From Fluviicola sp. XM-24bin1 (lineage in GTDB: Bacteria; Bacteroidota; Bacteroidia; Flavobacteriales_D; Crocinitomicaceae): a DNA stretch of 64,000 nt. The stretch spans positions 62,001 to 126,000 of the forward strand of contig QCWI01000008.1 in the NCBI GenBank assembly GCA_003149635.1, written 5' to 3'. The notes below the pieces were generated by a model that saw only the letters and a list, made by a program, of their open reading frames with translations, had not been told where the DNA came from and did not search any database. A program made the position numbers and the translations under genes. Shown here piece by piece: positions 43,227 to 52,046 of this stretch. Within the stretch, counting starts at the first letter, position 1, and every line of letters begins with the position of its first letter.

Positions 43227-44534
43227 TTATCCGATTCTGCGAATATCTGCTCCGAGGTTGTTCAATCGGATGTCGATATCCTGATACCCTCTGTCGATTT
43301 GTTCGATGTTGTGGATGGTTGATTTTCCTTTCGCTGAAAGTGCGGCGATTAACAAGGATACTCCTGCGCGGATATCCGGTGATGTCATTTGGATTCCACG
43401 AAGTTGTGTTTTGCGATCCATTCCGATCACGGTTGCGCGGTGCGGATCACAAAGAATGATTTGCGCTCCCATGTCGATTAGCTTATCCACAAAGAACAAG
43501 CGCGATTCGAACATTTTTTGATGCACGAGTACGCTTCCTTTTGCTTGAACGGCCGTTACCAAAATGATTGACAACAAATCAGGTGTAAATCCTGGCCAAG
43601 GCGCATCTGCAATTGTCATAATGGAACCATCGATAAATGTTTCGATTTCGTACGATTTCTGTTTCGGAATAAACATGTCATCACCCTTTTTCTCAATCTT
43701 AATTCCCAATCGGCGGAAAATAGTCGGAATGATTCCCAAGTTCTCCCAAGAAACATCTTTGATTGTGATTTCTGATCCAGTAACGGCTGCCAATCCAATG
43801 AACGATCCAATTTCAATCATATCCGGAAGAATGCGGTGATAACATCCACCTAATTTCTTCACGCCTTTAATGGTCAACATGTTGGAACTAATTCCAGTGA
43901 TCTTCGCTCCCATGCTGTTCAACATCTTACACAATTGCTGCAAGTATGGTTCACAAGCTGCGTTGTAAATGGTTGTCGTACCTTCGGCTAATACAGCTGC
44001 CATTACAATGTTTGCAGTACCTGTAACTGACGCCTCATCCATATGGATGTACGTTCCCTTCAATTTCTTTCCTTCCACTGCGTAGAAGTGTTCACCCGCA
44101 TCGTAGTTGAATTCAGCACCCAATTGCATCATTCCGGCAAAGTGCGTATCCAATCGACGACGTCCAATCTTATCCCCTCCGGGTTTAGGCAAATAACCCA
44201 CTCCGAATCGCGCCAGCATAGGCCCAACGATCATCACGGAACCGCGAAGTGAACTTCCGCGTTTCTTAAAGTCTTCCGTTTGCATGTATTCCAGATTGAT
44301 ATCCTTTGCTTGGAAAATGTAGGTTCCCTTCTCTACTTTTTCGATTTTCACTCCCATGGCTTGCAACAAACCAATCAGCTTGTTGACATCAACGATGTCG
44401 GGAATGTTGGAAATAGTAACTTTCTCTGGTGTAAGTAGTGGAGCACAAAGTACCTGGAGCGCTTCGTTTTTCGCCCCTTGAGGAATCAATTCACCCTTTA
44501 ATGGTTTTCCTCCGTGAATTTCAAATGATGCCAT
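43227..44534 (-). CDS. murA: UDP-N-acetylglucosamine 1-carboxyvinyltransferase MurA (Asp-type loop)
   Basis: The 435-residue protein catalyses the first committed step of peptidoglycan synthesis, enolpyruvyl transfer from PEP to UDP-GlcNAc. Conserved Lys22-Asn23 in QGAKNEAL and the inside-out alpha/beta-barrel repeats are present. The mobile loop reads PKPGGDKIGRRRLDTHF, so Asp121 (codon at 44172-44174) replaces the Cys115 of the E. coli enzyme, the residue that fosfomycin alkylates. It follows the DUF4290 gene on the same strand, an arrangement often seen in Bacteroidota. Confidence 0.96.
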   Translation of the reverse strand: MASFEIHGGKPLKGELIPQGAKNEALQVLCAPLLTPEKVTISNIPDIVDVNKLIGLLQAMGVKIEKVEKGTYIFQAKDINLEYMQTEDFKKRGSSLRGSVMIVGPMLARFGVGYLPKPGGDKIGRRRLDTHFAGMMQLGAEFNYDAGEHFYAVEGKKLKGTYIHMDEASVTGTANIVMAAVLAEGTTTIYNAACEPYLQQLCKMLNSMGAKITGISSNMLTIKGVKKLGGCYHRILPDMIEIGSFIGLAAVTGSEITIKDVSWENLGIIPTIFRRLGIKIEKKGDDMFIPKQKSYEIETFIDGSIMTIADAPWPGFTPDLLSIILVTAVQAKGSVLVHQKMFESRLFFVDKLIDMGAQIILCDPHRATVIGMDRKTQLRGIQMTSPDIRAGVSLLIAALSAKGKSTIHNIEQIDRGYQDIDIRLNNLGADIRRIG

Positions 44535-44733
44535 TTAAATCGTTGATTATTGTTCTTCTGTGAAGCTACTGAATGCGCAGTAATATGCGTTTCGCTTTAA
44601 GAAAAGTTATCAACTGATGGTTGTGGGAGGGTATGGGATGCCCGGAGTTGGCAAAAGGTGGAAGGCCAAAAGGGGAAGGATAATTTTCCTTCAGCCTTTT
44701 GCTTTCAGCTTTTTACAAACGCAGCTCGTCCTC

Positions 44734-45366
44734 CTAACGACGACGCTTCTGCGATTTCTTCTTACGATTGTTGTTGCTGCCTCCGCGACGATTGTTATTC
44801 TGAGGAGTAATCGTTTTGAGCATTTGTTTGGTGGTAATCAACTCATCTGGATTGTCGATTTTCAACGTTCCTTGAGATAATTCATTCAACTGCTCAGCGA
44901 TCACATTGTTCTCTACCGCACTATTGTTGTGCGAAAGAAACTGGCGTTTCATGAAGTTCCCCATTTGGCTTGTCATGTACGCTTTCTCCTCTTCCGATTC
45001 AATGTCTTTCGCGGATTCTAGAATCTTTTGCGTGTATTGTCCATAATGTCCGTAGCGAATTTTGCTTTTGGGATATTCCATCGAATTTGGCTTTTCATCC
45101 AGCATTTCTTTCTTTGGAATTTCGTACGGGGAATCTACATCCAGCTTGAAATCGGACATAATGAACAAGTGCGTCCATAACTTGTGACGGAAATCGTCGA
45201 CATCACGAAGATGCGGGTTCAATTGTCCCATAACTTCAATGATAGCCTGAGCCGCACGTTGGCGTTCCTCACGATCTTCGATCTCCATCGCATGACGGAT
45301 CATATTCTGAACATTGCGTCCATATTCGGGAAGTAGAAGCTTCCCTCTGGTTGTATTATACTGCAT
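44734..45366 (-). CDS. DUF4290-family protein
   Basis: The 210-residue cytosolic protein opens MQYNTTRGKLLLPEYGRNVQNMIRHAMEIEDREERQRAA, the hallmark of DUF4290, a helical family restricted to Bacteroidota. The last 35 residues are Asn/Arg/Lys-rich (NNNRRGGSNNNRKKKSQKRRR), which suggests RNA or acidic-surface binding. It is conserved next to murA but its role is unknown. TAATTCG (complement of 45386-45392) may be its -7 box. Confidence 0.9.
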   Translation of the reverse strand: MQYNTTRGKLLLPEYGRNVQNMIRHAMEIEDREERQRAAQAIIEVMGQLNPHLRDVDDFRHKLWTHLFIMSDFKLDVDSPYEIPKKEMLDEKPNSMEYPKSKIRYGHYGQYTQKILESAKDIESEEEKAYMTSQMGNFMKRQFLSHNNSAVENNVIAEQLNELSQGTLKIDNPDELITTKQMLKTITPQNNNRRGGSNNNRKKKSQKRRR

Positions 45367-45405
45367 AATCTAATTTCCGCTGGCGCGAATTACGGCACCA
45401 AGCTA

Positions 45406-47646
45406 CTAATTTTCGAGGTGCTTCGCAAGTCCGCTCTCGTATAGGTTGCGCGCCTCTTCCATGAATCCGAAGTGCTCATCGTCAACCATCATCTTTCCTT
45501 TGGTAACATGTCCAAGAAGTGTAAAGCTGATTCCAGAGTTCATCATGTACTCCAAGAATTCATCTTCTTGATCTTCGTTCACTGTTACTACAACTCGTCC
45601 TTGACCTTCTCCGAACAAGAAAGCATCTTCACGCACTTCAGAATCTGTAACGATGTCAAATCCAAGCCCATTTGGCATTCCCATTTCCGTCAAAGCGACG
45701 AACATACCTCCATCGGAGATATCGTGCGCTGCATTGATGTGTTGGTTTTGGATCAAGCCCTTCACTACTTGATGTAACGCATATTCCTCTTCTAAATTGA
45801 AATATGGCGCTGGAGTTTCTTTAATTCCGTGGTACGAAGCCACATATTCAGAAGATCCGATGTCGTTGTGAGATTGTCCCAAGATGAAAATCAAATCGCC
45901 TTTGTATTTGAAATCCAAGGTCATGATTTTCTTCTTATCATTCACCACACCAATCATTCCGATTGTTGGCGTAGGGAATACCGGAACCTCTACTCCATCC
46001 GTTACCGTTTGGTTGTAGAAGGAAACGTTTCCTCCAGTCACTGGCGTTTCGAACTTACGACACGCATCAGACATTCCTTTGATCGCTCCAACAAACTGCC
46101 AGTACGATTCTGGGTTGTAAGGGTTTCCGAAGTTCAAACAGTTGGTAATTGCACTTGGCTCACCACCTGCAACGGTAATGTTCCGCGCTGCTTCCGATAC
46201 CGCGATCATAGTTCCAACGTGTGGATCAGCATTCACGTAGCGTGAGTTACAATCCACTGTCATTGCCAAGGCACGATCGGTTCCTTTGATGTTCACGATT
46301 CCTGCGTCAGCTGGGCGGTTGGTCGCCATGTTTTTCGTTCCTACCATTGAATCGTACTGTTCGTACACCCAACGCTTGGAAGCGATATTCGGATGTTGCA
46401 GCAAACTGAAGGCTACTTCGCGAAGATCATCCGGTTGCTTTACATCGTCGATATTGAATTTCTTGTACTCTTGGTAATAAGCAGGCTCTGTGTATTCGCG
46501 CTCGTACACCGGAGCTCCACCTCCAAGAACCAATGATTCCGCCGGAACATCTCCAACGATTTCGCCGTTCATGAAGTAGCGAACTTGACCTCCTTCGGTC
46601 ACCACACCGATTTCCTCAGCATGCAAATCCCACTTATCAAAAATATCTTTTACGACTTGTTCTTTTCCTTTATGAACTACCACCAACATGCGCTCTTGCG
46701 ACTCGGAAAGTAGAATCTCATAAGGAAGCATATTTTCTTGACGCGTTGGTACTTTATCCAAGTGGATGTCCATACCAACGTTGTCTCCAGCTGCACTCAT
46801 CTCACATGACGAACAGGTAATTCCAGCAGCTCCCATGTCCTGCATCCCGACAACGGCATCTGTTTCGGCCAATTCCATGGTTGCTTCCAACAAAAGCTTC
46901 TCCATGAATGGATCACCTACCTGTACCGATGGAAGGTCGTCTGCAGAATCTTCAGTAATATCTTTTGACGCGAACGCCGCACCTGCAATTCCGTCTTTCC
47001 CTGTGGATGATCCAACAATGAATACCGGGTTTCCTGGCCCCGCTGAAGTCGCGGAAATCATTTTAGAAGGATCGATAATTCCAGCTGAGAATGCATTCAC
47101 CAATGGATTTGTGTTGTAAGAATCATCGAAGAAAACTTCTCCTCCAACGATTGGAATCCCGAATGAGTTACCGTAATCACCGATTCCTTTTACTACACCT
47201 TTCACCAACCATTTCGTACGATCGCGTTCGATGTTTCCGAAACGTAAGGAGTTCAACTGAGCAATTGGACGTGCTCCCATCGTAAAGATGTCACGGTTGA
47301 TTCCTCCAACTCCTGTTGCTGCTCCTTGATACGGTTCCAAAGCACTTGGGTGGTTATGCGATTCAATTTTGAATACACATCCGATTCCTTCGCCTAAATC
47401 AACCAATCCGGCATTTTCCTCACCTGCTTTTACCAACATGTGCGGGCCGTCTTTTGGCAATTGCTTTAACCAGAAAATGGAGTTTTTGTAAGAACAGTGC
47501 TCCGACCACATTACGGAGTAAACTGCTGTCTCAGTGAAATTTGGAGTACGCCCCAAAATTCCTTTGATCATTTCAAATTCGTCTTCACGCAATCCCAATT
47601 CGACTGCCTGTTCTACTGTTGCAACTTGCTGTGTTGTACTTTCCAT
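45406..47646 (-). CDS. purL: Phosphoribosylformylglycinamidine synthase subunit PurL
   Basis: From ATG 47646 (MESTTQQVATVEQAVELGLREDEF) the product is 746 residues, the size of the small, Bacillus-type PurL. Diagnostic blocks are MWSEHCSYKNSIFWLKQLP, ESHNHPSALEPYQGAATGVGGI (nucleotide-binding), GMQDMGAAGITCSSCEMS and AHDISDGGMFVALTEM. It makes FGAM from FGAR with PurQ and PurS in purine synthesis; those genes are not in the window. The frame extends 7 codons upstream without support. Confidence 0.96.
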   Translation of the reverse strand: MESTTQQVATVEQAVELGLREDEFEMIKGILGRTPNFTETAVYSVMWSEHCSYKNSIFWLKQLPKDGPHMLVKAGEENAGLVDLGEGIGCVFKIESHNHPSALEPYQGAATGVGGINRDIFTMGARPIAQLNSLRFGNIERDRTKWLVKGVVKGIGDYGNSFGIPIVGGEVFFDDSYNTNPLVNAFSAGIIDPSKMISATSAGPGNPVFIVGSSTGKDGIAGAAFASKDITEDSADDLPSVQVGDPFMEKLLLEATMELAETDAVVGMQDMGAAGITCSSCEMSAAGDNVGMDIHLDKVPTRQENMLPYEILLSESQERMLVVVHKGKEQVVKDIFDKWDLHAEEIGVVTEGGQVRYFMNGEIVGDVPAESLVLGGGAPVYEREYTEPAYYQEYKKFNIDDVKQPDDLREVAFSLLQHPNIASKRWVYEQYDSMVGTKNMATNRPADAGIVNIKGTDRALAMTVDCNSRYVNADPHVGTMIAVSEAARNITVAGGEPSAITNCLNFGNPYNPESYWQFVGAIKGMSDACRKFETPVTGGNVSFYNQTVTDGVEVPVFPTPTIGMIGVVNDKKKIMTLDFKYKGDLIFILGQSHNDIGSSEYVASYHGIKETPAPYFNLEEEYALHQVVKGLIQNQHINAAHDISDGGMFVALTEMGMPNGLGFDIVTDSEVREDAFLFGEGQGRVVVTVNEDQEDEFLEYMMNSGISFTLLGHVTKGKMMVDDEHFGFMEEARNLYESGLAKHLEN

Positions 47647-47664
47647 ATACTGTGAATGATGCTG

Positions 47665-47672
47665 CAAATTTA
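47665..47672 (-). promoter_or_regulatory. purL -7 box
   Basis: On the minus strand TAAATTTG followed by CA is a perfect TAnnTTTG match, 18 bp upstream of the purL ATG. Confidence 0.55.
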
Positions 47673-48069
47673 AGGATAATTACAGACGAGAAGCTAAGTC
47701 TAAAACAGATTATTCAACAGTTTTTGAACAAGAGAAAGCGATAGCTTTCGAAGACGAACGGTAGGCGGACTGGCGCCATTACCGTGAGGACTAAAGCGAC
47801 AGTGATTTTCACCACAAAGGCACAAGGGCCCTTCTTGATAACACAGTATTTAAGTTCACAAAGTATTGTAACGTCGTCATAATTTAAGAGGATCTAACAT
47901 GCGAGGTATTATTTCTTGAACGAAACCTAATCCCCATTCACTCTCACACTCCACACCCAATTCTGTTTTCCACTGGCATGCAAATTGTACCTTTGATGGC
48001 ATGACTACCAAAAACAATACTACACAATTGATTCATAGGCAATAACAACTGCTGATTATCCTCTTTACC
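47673..48069. other. Gene-free stretch upstream of the startless helical protein
   Basis: About 400 bp with no supported gene. Its last part encodes, in frame with the next gene, ATG 48001, 14 codons, then TAA at 48043-48045 and a signal-peptide-like segment from 48046 onward (see next entry). The rest shows no repeat or RNA gene. Confidence 0.5.
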
Positions 48070-49488
48070 TTGCTTATCAGTGCTGGATATGCACATGCGC
48101 AGAGTCCTAAAAAATTGTTGAAGAATGGATTCTATGAGCAAGCATTTGTTGATGCTGTAGCCAAGCAAAACCGTAAGGTGAAGTTGAAGAAAAAGTTTTC
48201 GGAGGTCATTTATCCGAGTTACGATACCATTTATCGACGTCATTTGAAAGTAATTCAATCGCCGAACACAGATTGGCAACATTCATTTAATGCTTTCATT
48301 CGAACGAATAACTTTTTATTGAAGGTGCGACATCCGGGGATTCAGCCAAATCTTGAAAACATCCTATACGATTCCCGTGCACTGGATTTCGTTGCTGTAA
48401 AATTCAATAACGAAAATAGCAACGATCTCAATATGGCAAGTACTTTGGTTGCTACAGAGGATTTTGAAGAGGCCCTAAAGATCTTCGAAACAATTGGCGA
48501 CCGGCATGAAAAGATGCTACAAGTTCCTTCTTTCAAGGATCGATTAAAAATCATCAATTACGAGTCGGATATTGAAACGATGCACCAAAGAATTGGAGAT
48601 CAATTGATCGTAGAAGCCTCAAAACTGCTCCTCGGAACTTCCAAATCTGATGCACAAAAGGCGATTACACTCATTAATCAAGCAAGTCATCATCGTCCGT
48701 TAACTTCCAGTGAAGAAGAACTCTTGATTTTGGCCAATTTCATTATCGGAGATTCGTGGATGGCAGAAGCAAGTAAATTGATGGAAACGCCGACGAAACG
48801 AAATGCGCGCATGGCGTACGAACTGATCAACAAAGCGCGATCGTTCCGTACGTTGAAACAAGACGAAGAGCAGCTCTTGGAAAAAGCGGAAGACCTCGGA
48901 ATGACCCGAATTCTGGTGACCATGTTGGGAGACGATCATTTCCAAGATGTAGAATCCTTTTCGGGGATATTGAACAAGAAGAAATCAACGCGTTGGGTAA
49001 CGTATTATTCGTCGGATGAAAACGGGAATATTAACTACGCCCTTGAAATCACTGAAAGACAGCCAAAGGTAACCTTGGGTGACATCCGTAGAGAAGTGCG
49101 TCAGAACAGTGAACAAGTTGAATATTGGGACGAAGAAGTGAACGCAGCTGGAGATACGGTTAAGGTTAAAAAAACGAAAACTGTTTATGCGATGGTGGCC
49201 GTCGTGAGCAGAACAAAAGCTGCTTCGTTGAACTGGGCGTATCGAATTAAGGATGTGAAGGATGGAAAGGTAATTCATTCTGAAAATGAAGAATCACGCG
49301 TACAGCACACTAATGAATATGCATCCCTCGAAAGTGGTGACATTCTTGCGCTTCCAGACAACATTAAAACGGGTATAGATTTGGATTCCCAACCCTTTCT
49401 AACTGATAAGGAAATGAAGGATCAAGTAATCCGGGATTATACCAACTTTGTCATTAACAAGGTAAATCGAGTGGTTCCCAACCTGTAA
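48070..49488 (+). CDS. Secreted helical-repeat protein with missing conventional start
   Basis: The frame gives about 472 residues from TTG 48070. Sequence before it (48046-48069: QLLIILFT) joins with LLISAGYAHAQ to make an obvious signal peptide core, but no ATG, GTG or TTG precedes it: in-frame TAA at 48043 blocks ATG 48001. Either a CTG/ATT start is used, or the gene carries a nonsense change. The body is mostly helical, with two related segments (QLIVEASKLLLGTSKSDAQKAITLINQA and SWMAEASKLMETPTKRNARMAYELINKA), and a beta-rich C-terminal domain (TRWVTYYSSDENGNINYALEITERQPKV). Family not recognised. Confidence 0.6.
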   Translation: MLISAGYAHAQSPKKLLKNGFYEQAFVDAVAKQNRKVKLKKKFSEVIYPSYDTIYRRHLKVIQSPNTDWQHSFNAFIRTNNFLLKVRHPGIQPNLENILYDSRALDFVAVKFNNENSNDLNMASTLVATEDFEEALKIFETIGDRHEKMLQVPSFKDRLKIINYESDIETMHQRIGDQLIVEASKLLLGTSKSDAQKAITLINQASHHRPLTSSEEELLILANFIIGDSWMAEASKLMETPTKRNARMAYELINKARSFRTLKQDEEQLLEKAEDLGMTRILVTMLGDDHFQDVESFSGILNKKKSTRWVTYYSSDENGNINYALEITERQPKVTLGDIRREVRQNSEQVEYWDEEVNAAGDTVKVKKTKTVYAMVAVVSRTKAASLNWAYRIKDVKDGKVIHSENEESRVQHTNEYASLESGDILALPDNIKTGIDLDSQPFLTDKEMKDQVIRDYTNFVINKVNRVVPNL

Positions 49489-49528
49489 AAAAAACACCGC
49501 AATCATCGATCAAAGCCGAGATGCGGTG
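49487..49528 (-). terminator. Terminator of the first repeat-adhesin gene
   Basis: On the minus strand CACCGCA and TGCGGTG form a 7-bp stem, extended by partial pairing of the flanks, followed by eight T residues (complement of 49487-49494). It lies 51 bp after the adhesin stop and also separates it from the convergent gene. Confidence 0.8.
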
Positions 49529-49578
49529 CTTTCGCGTACAAACTATCAAATTACGCTTGATTCTACTTTATCATTGTT

Positions 49579-51846
49579 TTATTCAATCAAAGCAGTCTCG
49601 ATGTAGGTTTCATTGTAAATGGTAGTTATACGAACTATATATTTTCCAGGCGATACCGAGGTAGCATCGATAGATCCAGAACTAATATTTGTTGGTACAT
49701 CCAAAACTCTTCCAGACAGATCCAAGAATTCAATAGATTGCAATGCGTCGCTAAACTCAATTTGGAATTGACCGTTGGAAGGATTGGGATATAGTTGGAA
49801 AGCAGCATTGTTCCATTCATCCAGTGAGGCAACGCTCACAGTCTTGCAATCAGACATGGCGGTACATTGCCCCTCCGTAACTCGTACTGCGTAATCACCA
49901 TTCACAGGCGCTTGATACGTCGCGTTCGTAGCTCCGGGGATTTCAATCATATCATTCCCGCATTCCATCCATTGATATTGGGCATTGGAAGCCAAGGACG
50001 TCAAAACATCTCCGTTAAGATCCACATCTGTATTCACTTCATAAATCGTCAAATCCAAGTAGATAACGGAGTCGCAGCCTTCTGCATTTGTCATGACGTA
50101 GGTTGCTGAATTATTCGACTGCGTGTATGTATTCCCATCCATCCATGTAATCGGAACACACGAAGTAATGACATCTTGGCTTGTAGATGGATTCAGTACA
50201 GTCAAATTCAACGTTTTCGTAAAATCACATCCTTGCGAAGTGGTCAACGTATGCATAGGTGAATTTGTACTGGCGCTGTAGGTATTGCCATCGATCCATG
50301 TGAACGGCCCACACGAGACCACCGTTTCAACTGCACTTTGCGAATAGTAAATGGCTAAATCCAGCATTACTATGGAATCACAGCCTACCGAGTTTGTTAA
50401 AGTGTACGTTGCCGTGTTATTCGATGATGTATAGGTAATCCCGTCAATCCATGTATAGGCATCACAGGCGATAATCTCATCTACGCCCATAGTTGCATAA
50501 TTCACGTCCAAATTCAAAATGTGTACTGAATCACAACCGTTTACCGAGATATAATTTTCGCTGTACACCCCAGACGTAGTATAAGTCACTCCATTCACGC
50601 CCCAAGTAAAGCTATCGCAAGCCGTCATGTCTTGAATGAATTGATAACTATTGTGTATGGTCAAGTTCAAAGTCACAATCGAATCACAACCGGATGCATT
50701 GGTGAACACACTTTGAAATGTTCCTGATTGCGTATAAGTAACTCCATTCGTTGGCCATGTATAGCTGTCGCAGGTAACCACGGTTTGAGAGCTTCCATTG
50801 GAATACCCCAAAGTCAAATCCAACGTTGCGACAGAGTCACAACCTGTTGAAGAAGTTAAGGTATCCGTGTAGACACCGCTTGATGCATACGTGACTCCAT
50901 TAAACGACCACGTAAAACTGTCACAAGCAGTAGTCGTTTCAGTCGCAGCATACGAACTGTTGATGGTCAAATCCAGCTTGACAATAGAATCACATCCATT
51001 TTGACTGGTGAGGTACTCCGTGAAAATCCCTGAAGAAGCATAGTTGATACCATTGGTCGGCCAGACATAGTTATCGCATGATGAAGCATATTCCCAGGTT
51101 GTAACCGGGTGCGTAACATCCAAATCAATAGTAAGGATACTATCGCAGCCCTGAGCATTAGCTATTGTGTCTTGATAAATTCCGTTGACTGTCCATGTAT
51201 GATTTCCGCTGGGTGATGTGTAGGATTGACATGCCGTTTCTGTAATGCTTGCGAAGGTATTCGCTGGACTAATGTTCCCATCGATTCTGAAGGCGATATT
51301 GAATCCCCACGACCCTGTAATTGCAAATGGTTCAGGTAAAGATGGATATGTGGTAGTTGTGTTGAATAACGAAGATCCATTGGCGAAAGAAGCAAAACCT
51401 TCGTGAATTGGTGCGTTGGTTGTTTTGAGGTAAATAGCTCCTGAAGTTGTGTACGAGATCACACCGACATGATACTGCGTGTTTGCTTGCATGATGGTGC
51501 CGGGCACATGGCTTTGTCCGACCAATTCATCAATTCCACCCGTTACTTGCAAAGGACTCGTTTCGTAGATCAGTTCGTTTCCTTCATACAATCCCAAAAC
51601 GATCATACCGGAGTTGGAACTGGCATCAACTTCCACACCAATAAACGAGATGTCGGCTTTATTGCAACCTAGGTTTTCGACCCCTGTCGTTGCGAATACA
51701 TCTGTATTCAATCCGATAGATCCCGTAAATGAAGTAGGATTCACGGATAAAATTTCTGATTGCGCATTGGTTGCGCTATGAATGATTAAACAGAAGAGCA
51801 TCAAAAATGTGCTTTTCATTGACTGAGCGCGTAATTTATTTTTCAT
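49579..51846 (-). CDS. T9SS-secreted repeat protein A (eight Cys-paired repeats)
   Basis: The 755-residue protein has a signal peptide ending SATNAQ; start ATG 51846 or, equally plausible, 51819. An N-terminal beta domain (about 30-205; CNKADISFIGVEVDASSNSGMIVLGLYEGNEL) precedes eight repeats of about 43-45 residues with the pattern [AST]C-x2-[YF]-x-W-x-NG-x-TY-x-SG...GCDS-x3-L-x-LTI. Each repeat has two Cys that can pair. A non-repeat Ig-like segment and a type A sorting tail (FQLYPNPSNGQFQIEF...SPGKYIVRI) follow. It is predicted to be a surface filament or adhesin. It is a sister of the gene at 52047-54329. Confidence 0.87.
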   Translation of the reverse strand: MKNKLRAQSMKSTFLMLFCLIIHSATNAQSEILSVNPTSFTGSIGLNTDVFATTGVENLGCNKADISFIGVEVDASSNSGMIVLGLYEGNELIYETSPLQVTGGIDELVGQSHVPGTIMQANTQYHVGVISYTTSGAIYLKTTNAPIHEGFASFANGSSLFNTTTTYPSLPEPFAITGSWGFNIAFRIDGNISPANTFASITETACQSYTSPSGNHTWTVNGIYQDTIANAQGCDSILTIDLDVTHPVTTWEYASSCDNYVWPTNGINYASSGIFTEYLTSQNGCDSIVKLDLTINSSYAATETTTACDSFTWSFNGVTYASSGVYTDTLTSSTGCDSVATLDLTLGYSNGSSQTVVTCDSYTWPTNGVTYTQSGTFQSVFTNASGCDSIVTLNLTIHNSYQFIQDMTACDSFTWGVNGVTYTTSGVYSENYISVNGCDSVHILNLDVNYATMGVDEIIACDAYTWIDGITYTSSNNTATYTLTNSVGCDSIVMLDLAIYYSQSAVETVVSCGPFTWIDGNTYSASTNSPMHTLTTSQGCDFTKTLNLTVLNPSTSQDVITSCVPITWMDGNTYTQSNNSATYVMTNAEGCDSVIYLDLTIYEVNTDVDLNGDVLTSLASNAQYQWMECGNDMIEIPGATNATYQAPVNGDYAVRVTEGQCTAMSDCKTVSVASLDEWNNAAFQLYPNPSNGQFQIEFSDALQSIEFLDLSGRVLDVPTNISSGSIDATSVSPGKYIVRITTIYNETYIETALIE

Positions 51847-51993
51847 AAGAGGATTGTTTTAATATGACCCAAAGTTCCTGATTACACCTCCAGAAACCCC
51901 GTTCAAACTTTCGTTCTGCCCAGCTGAATTTCCCAACGTTTGAAAAGCAACAATTATCGATTTTCGAGATGACTTCCTGAATTCATACCAAAC

Positions 51994-52023
51994 AAAAACG
52001 CCGCTGAGAAATCTCCCAGCGAC
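51994..52023 (-). terminator. Terminator of the second repeat-adhesin gene
   Basis: On the minus strand CGTCGCTGGGAGA and TCTCAGCGGCG form a stem with a small bulge, followed by a T run (complement of AAAAA at 51994-51998). It lies 24 bp after the stop. Confidence 0.75.
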
Positions 52024-52046
52024 GCTACCATTTAACGGCTATCAGC

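Noticed and set aside
44617-44880. Plus-strand open frame opposite the end of DUF4290
   Set aside because: It is half intergenic and half antisense to the Asn/Arg-rich tail; no start signal or homology.
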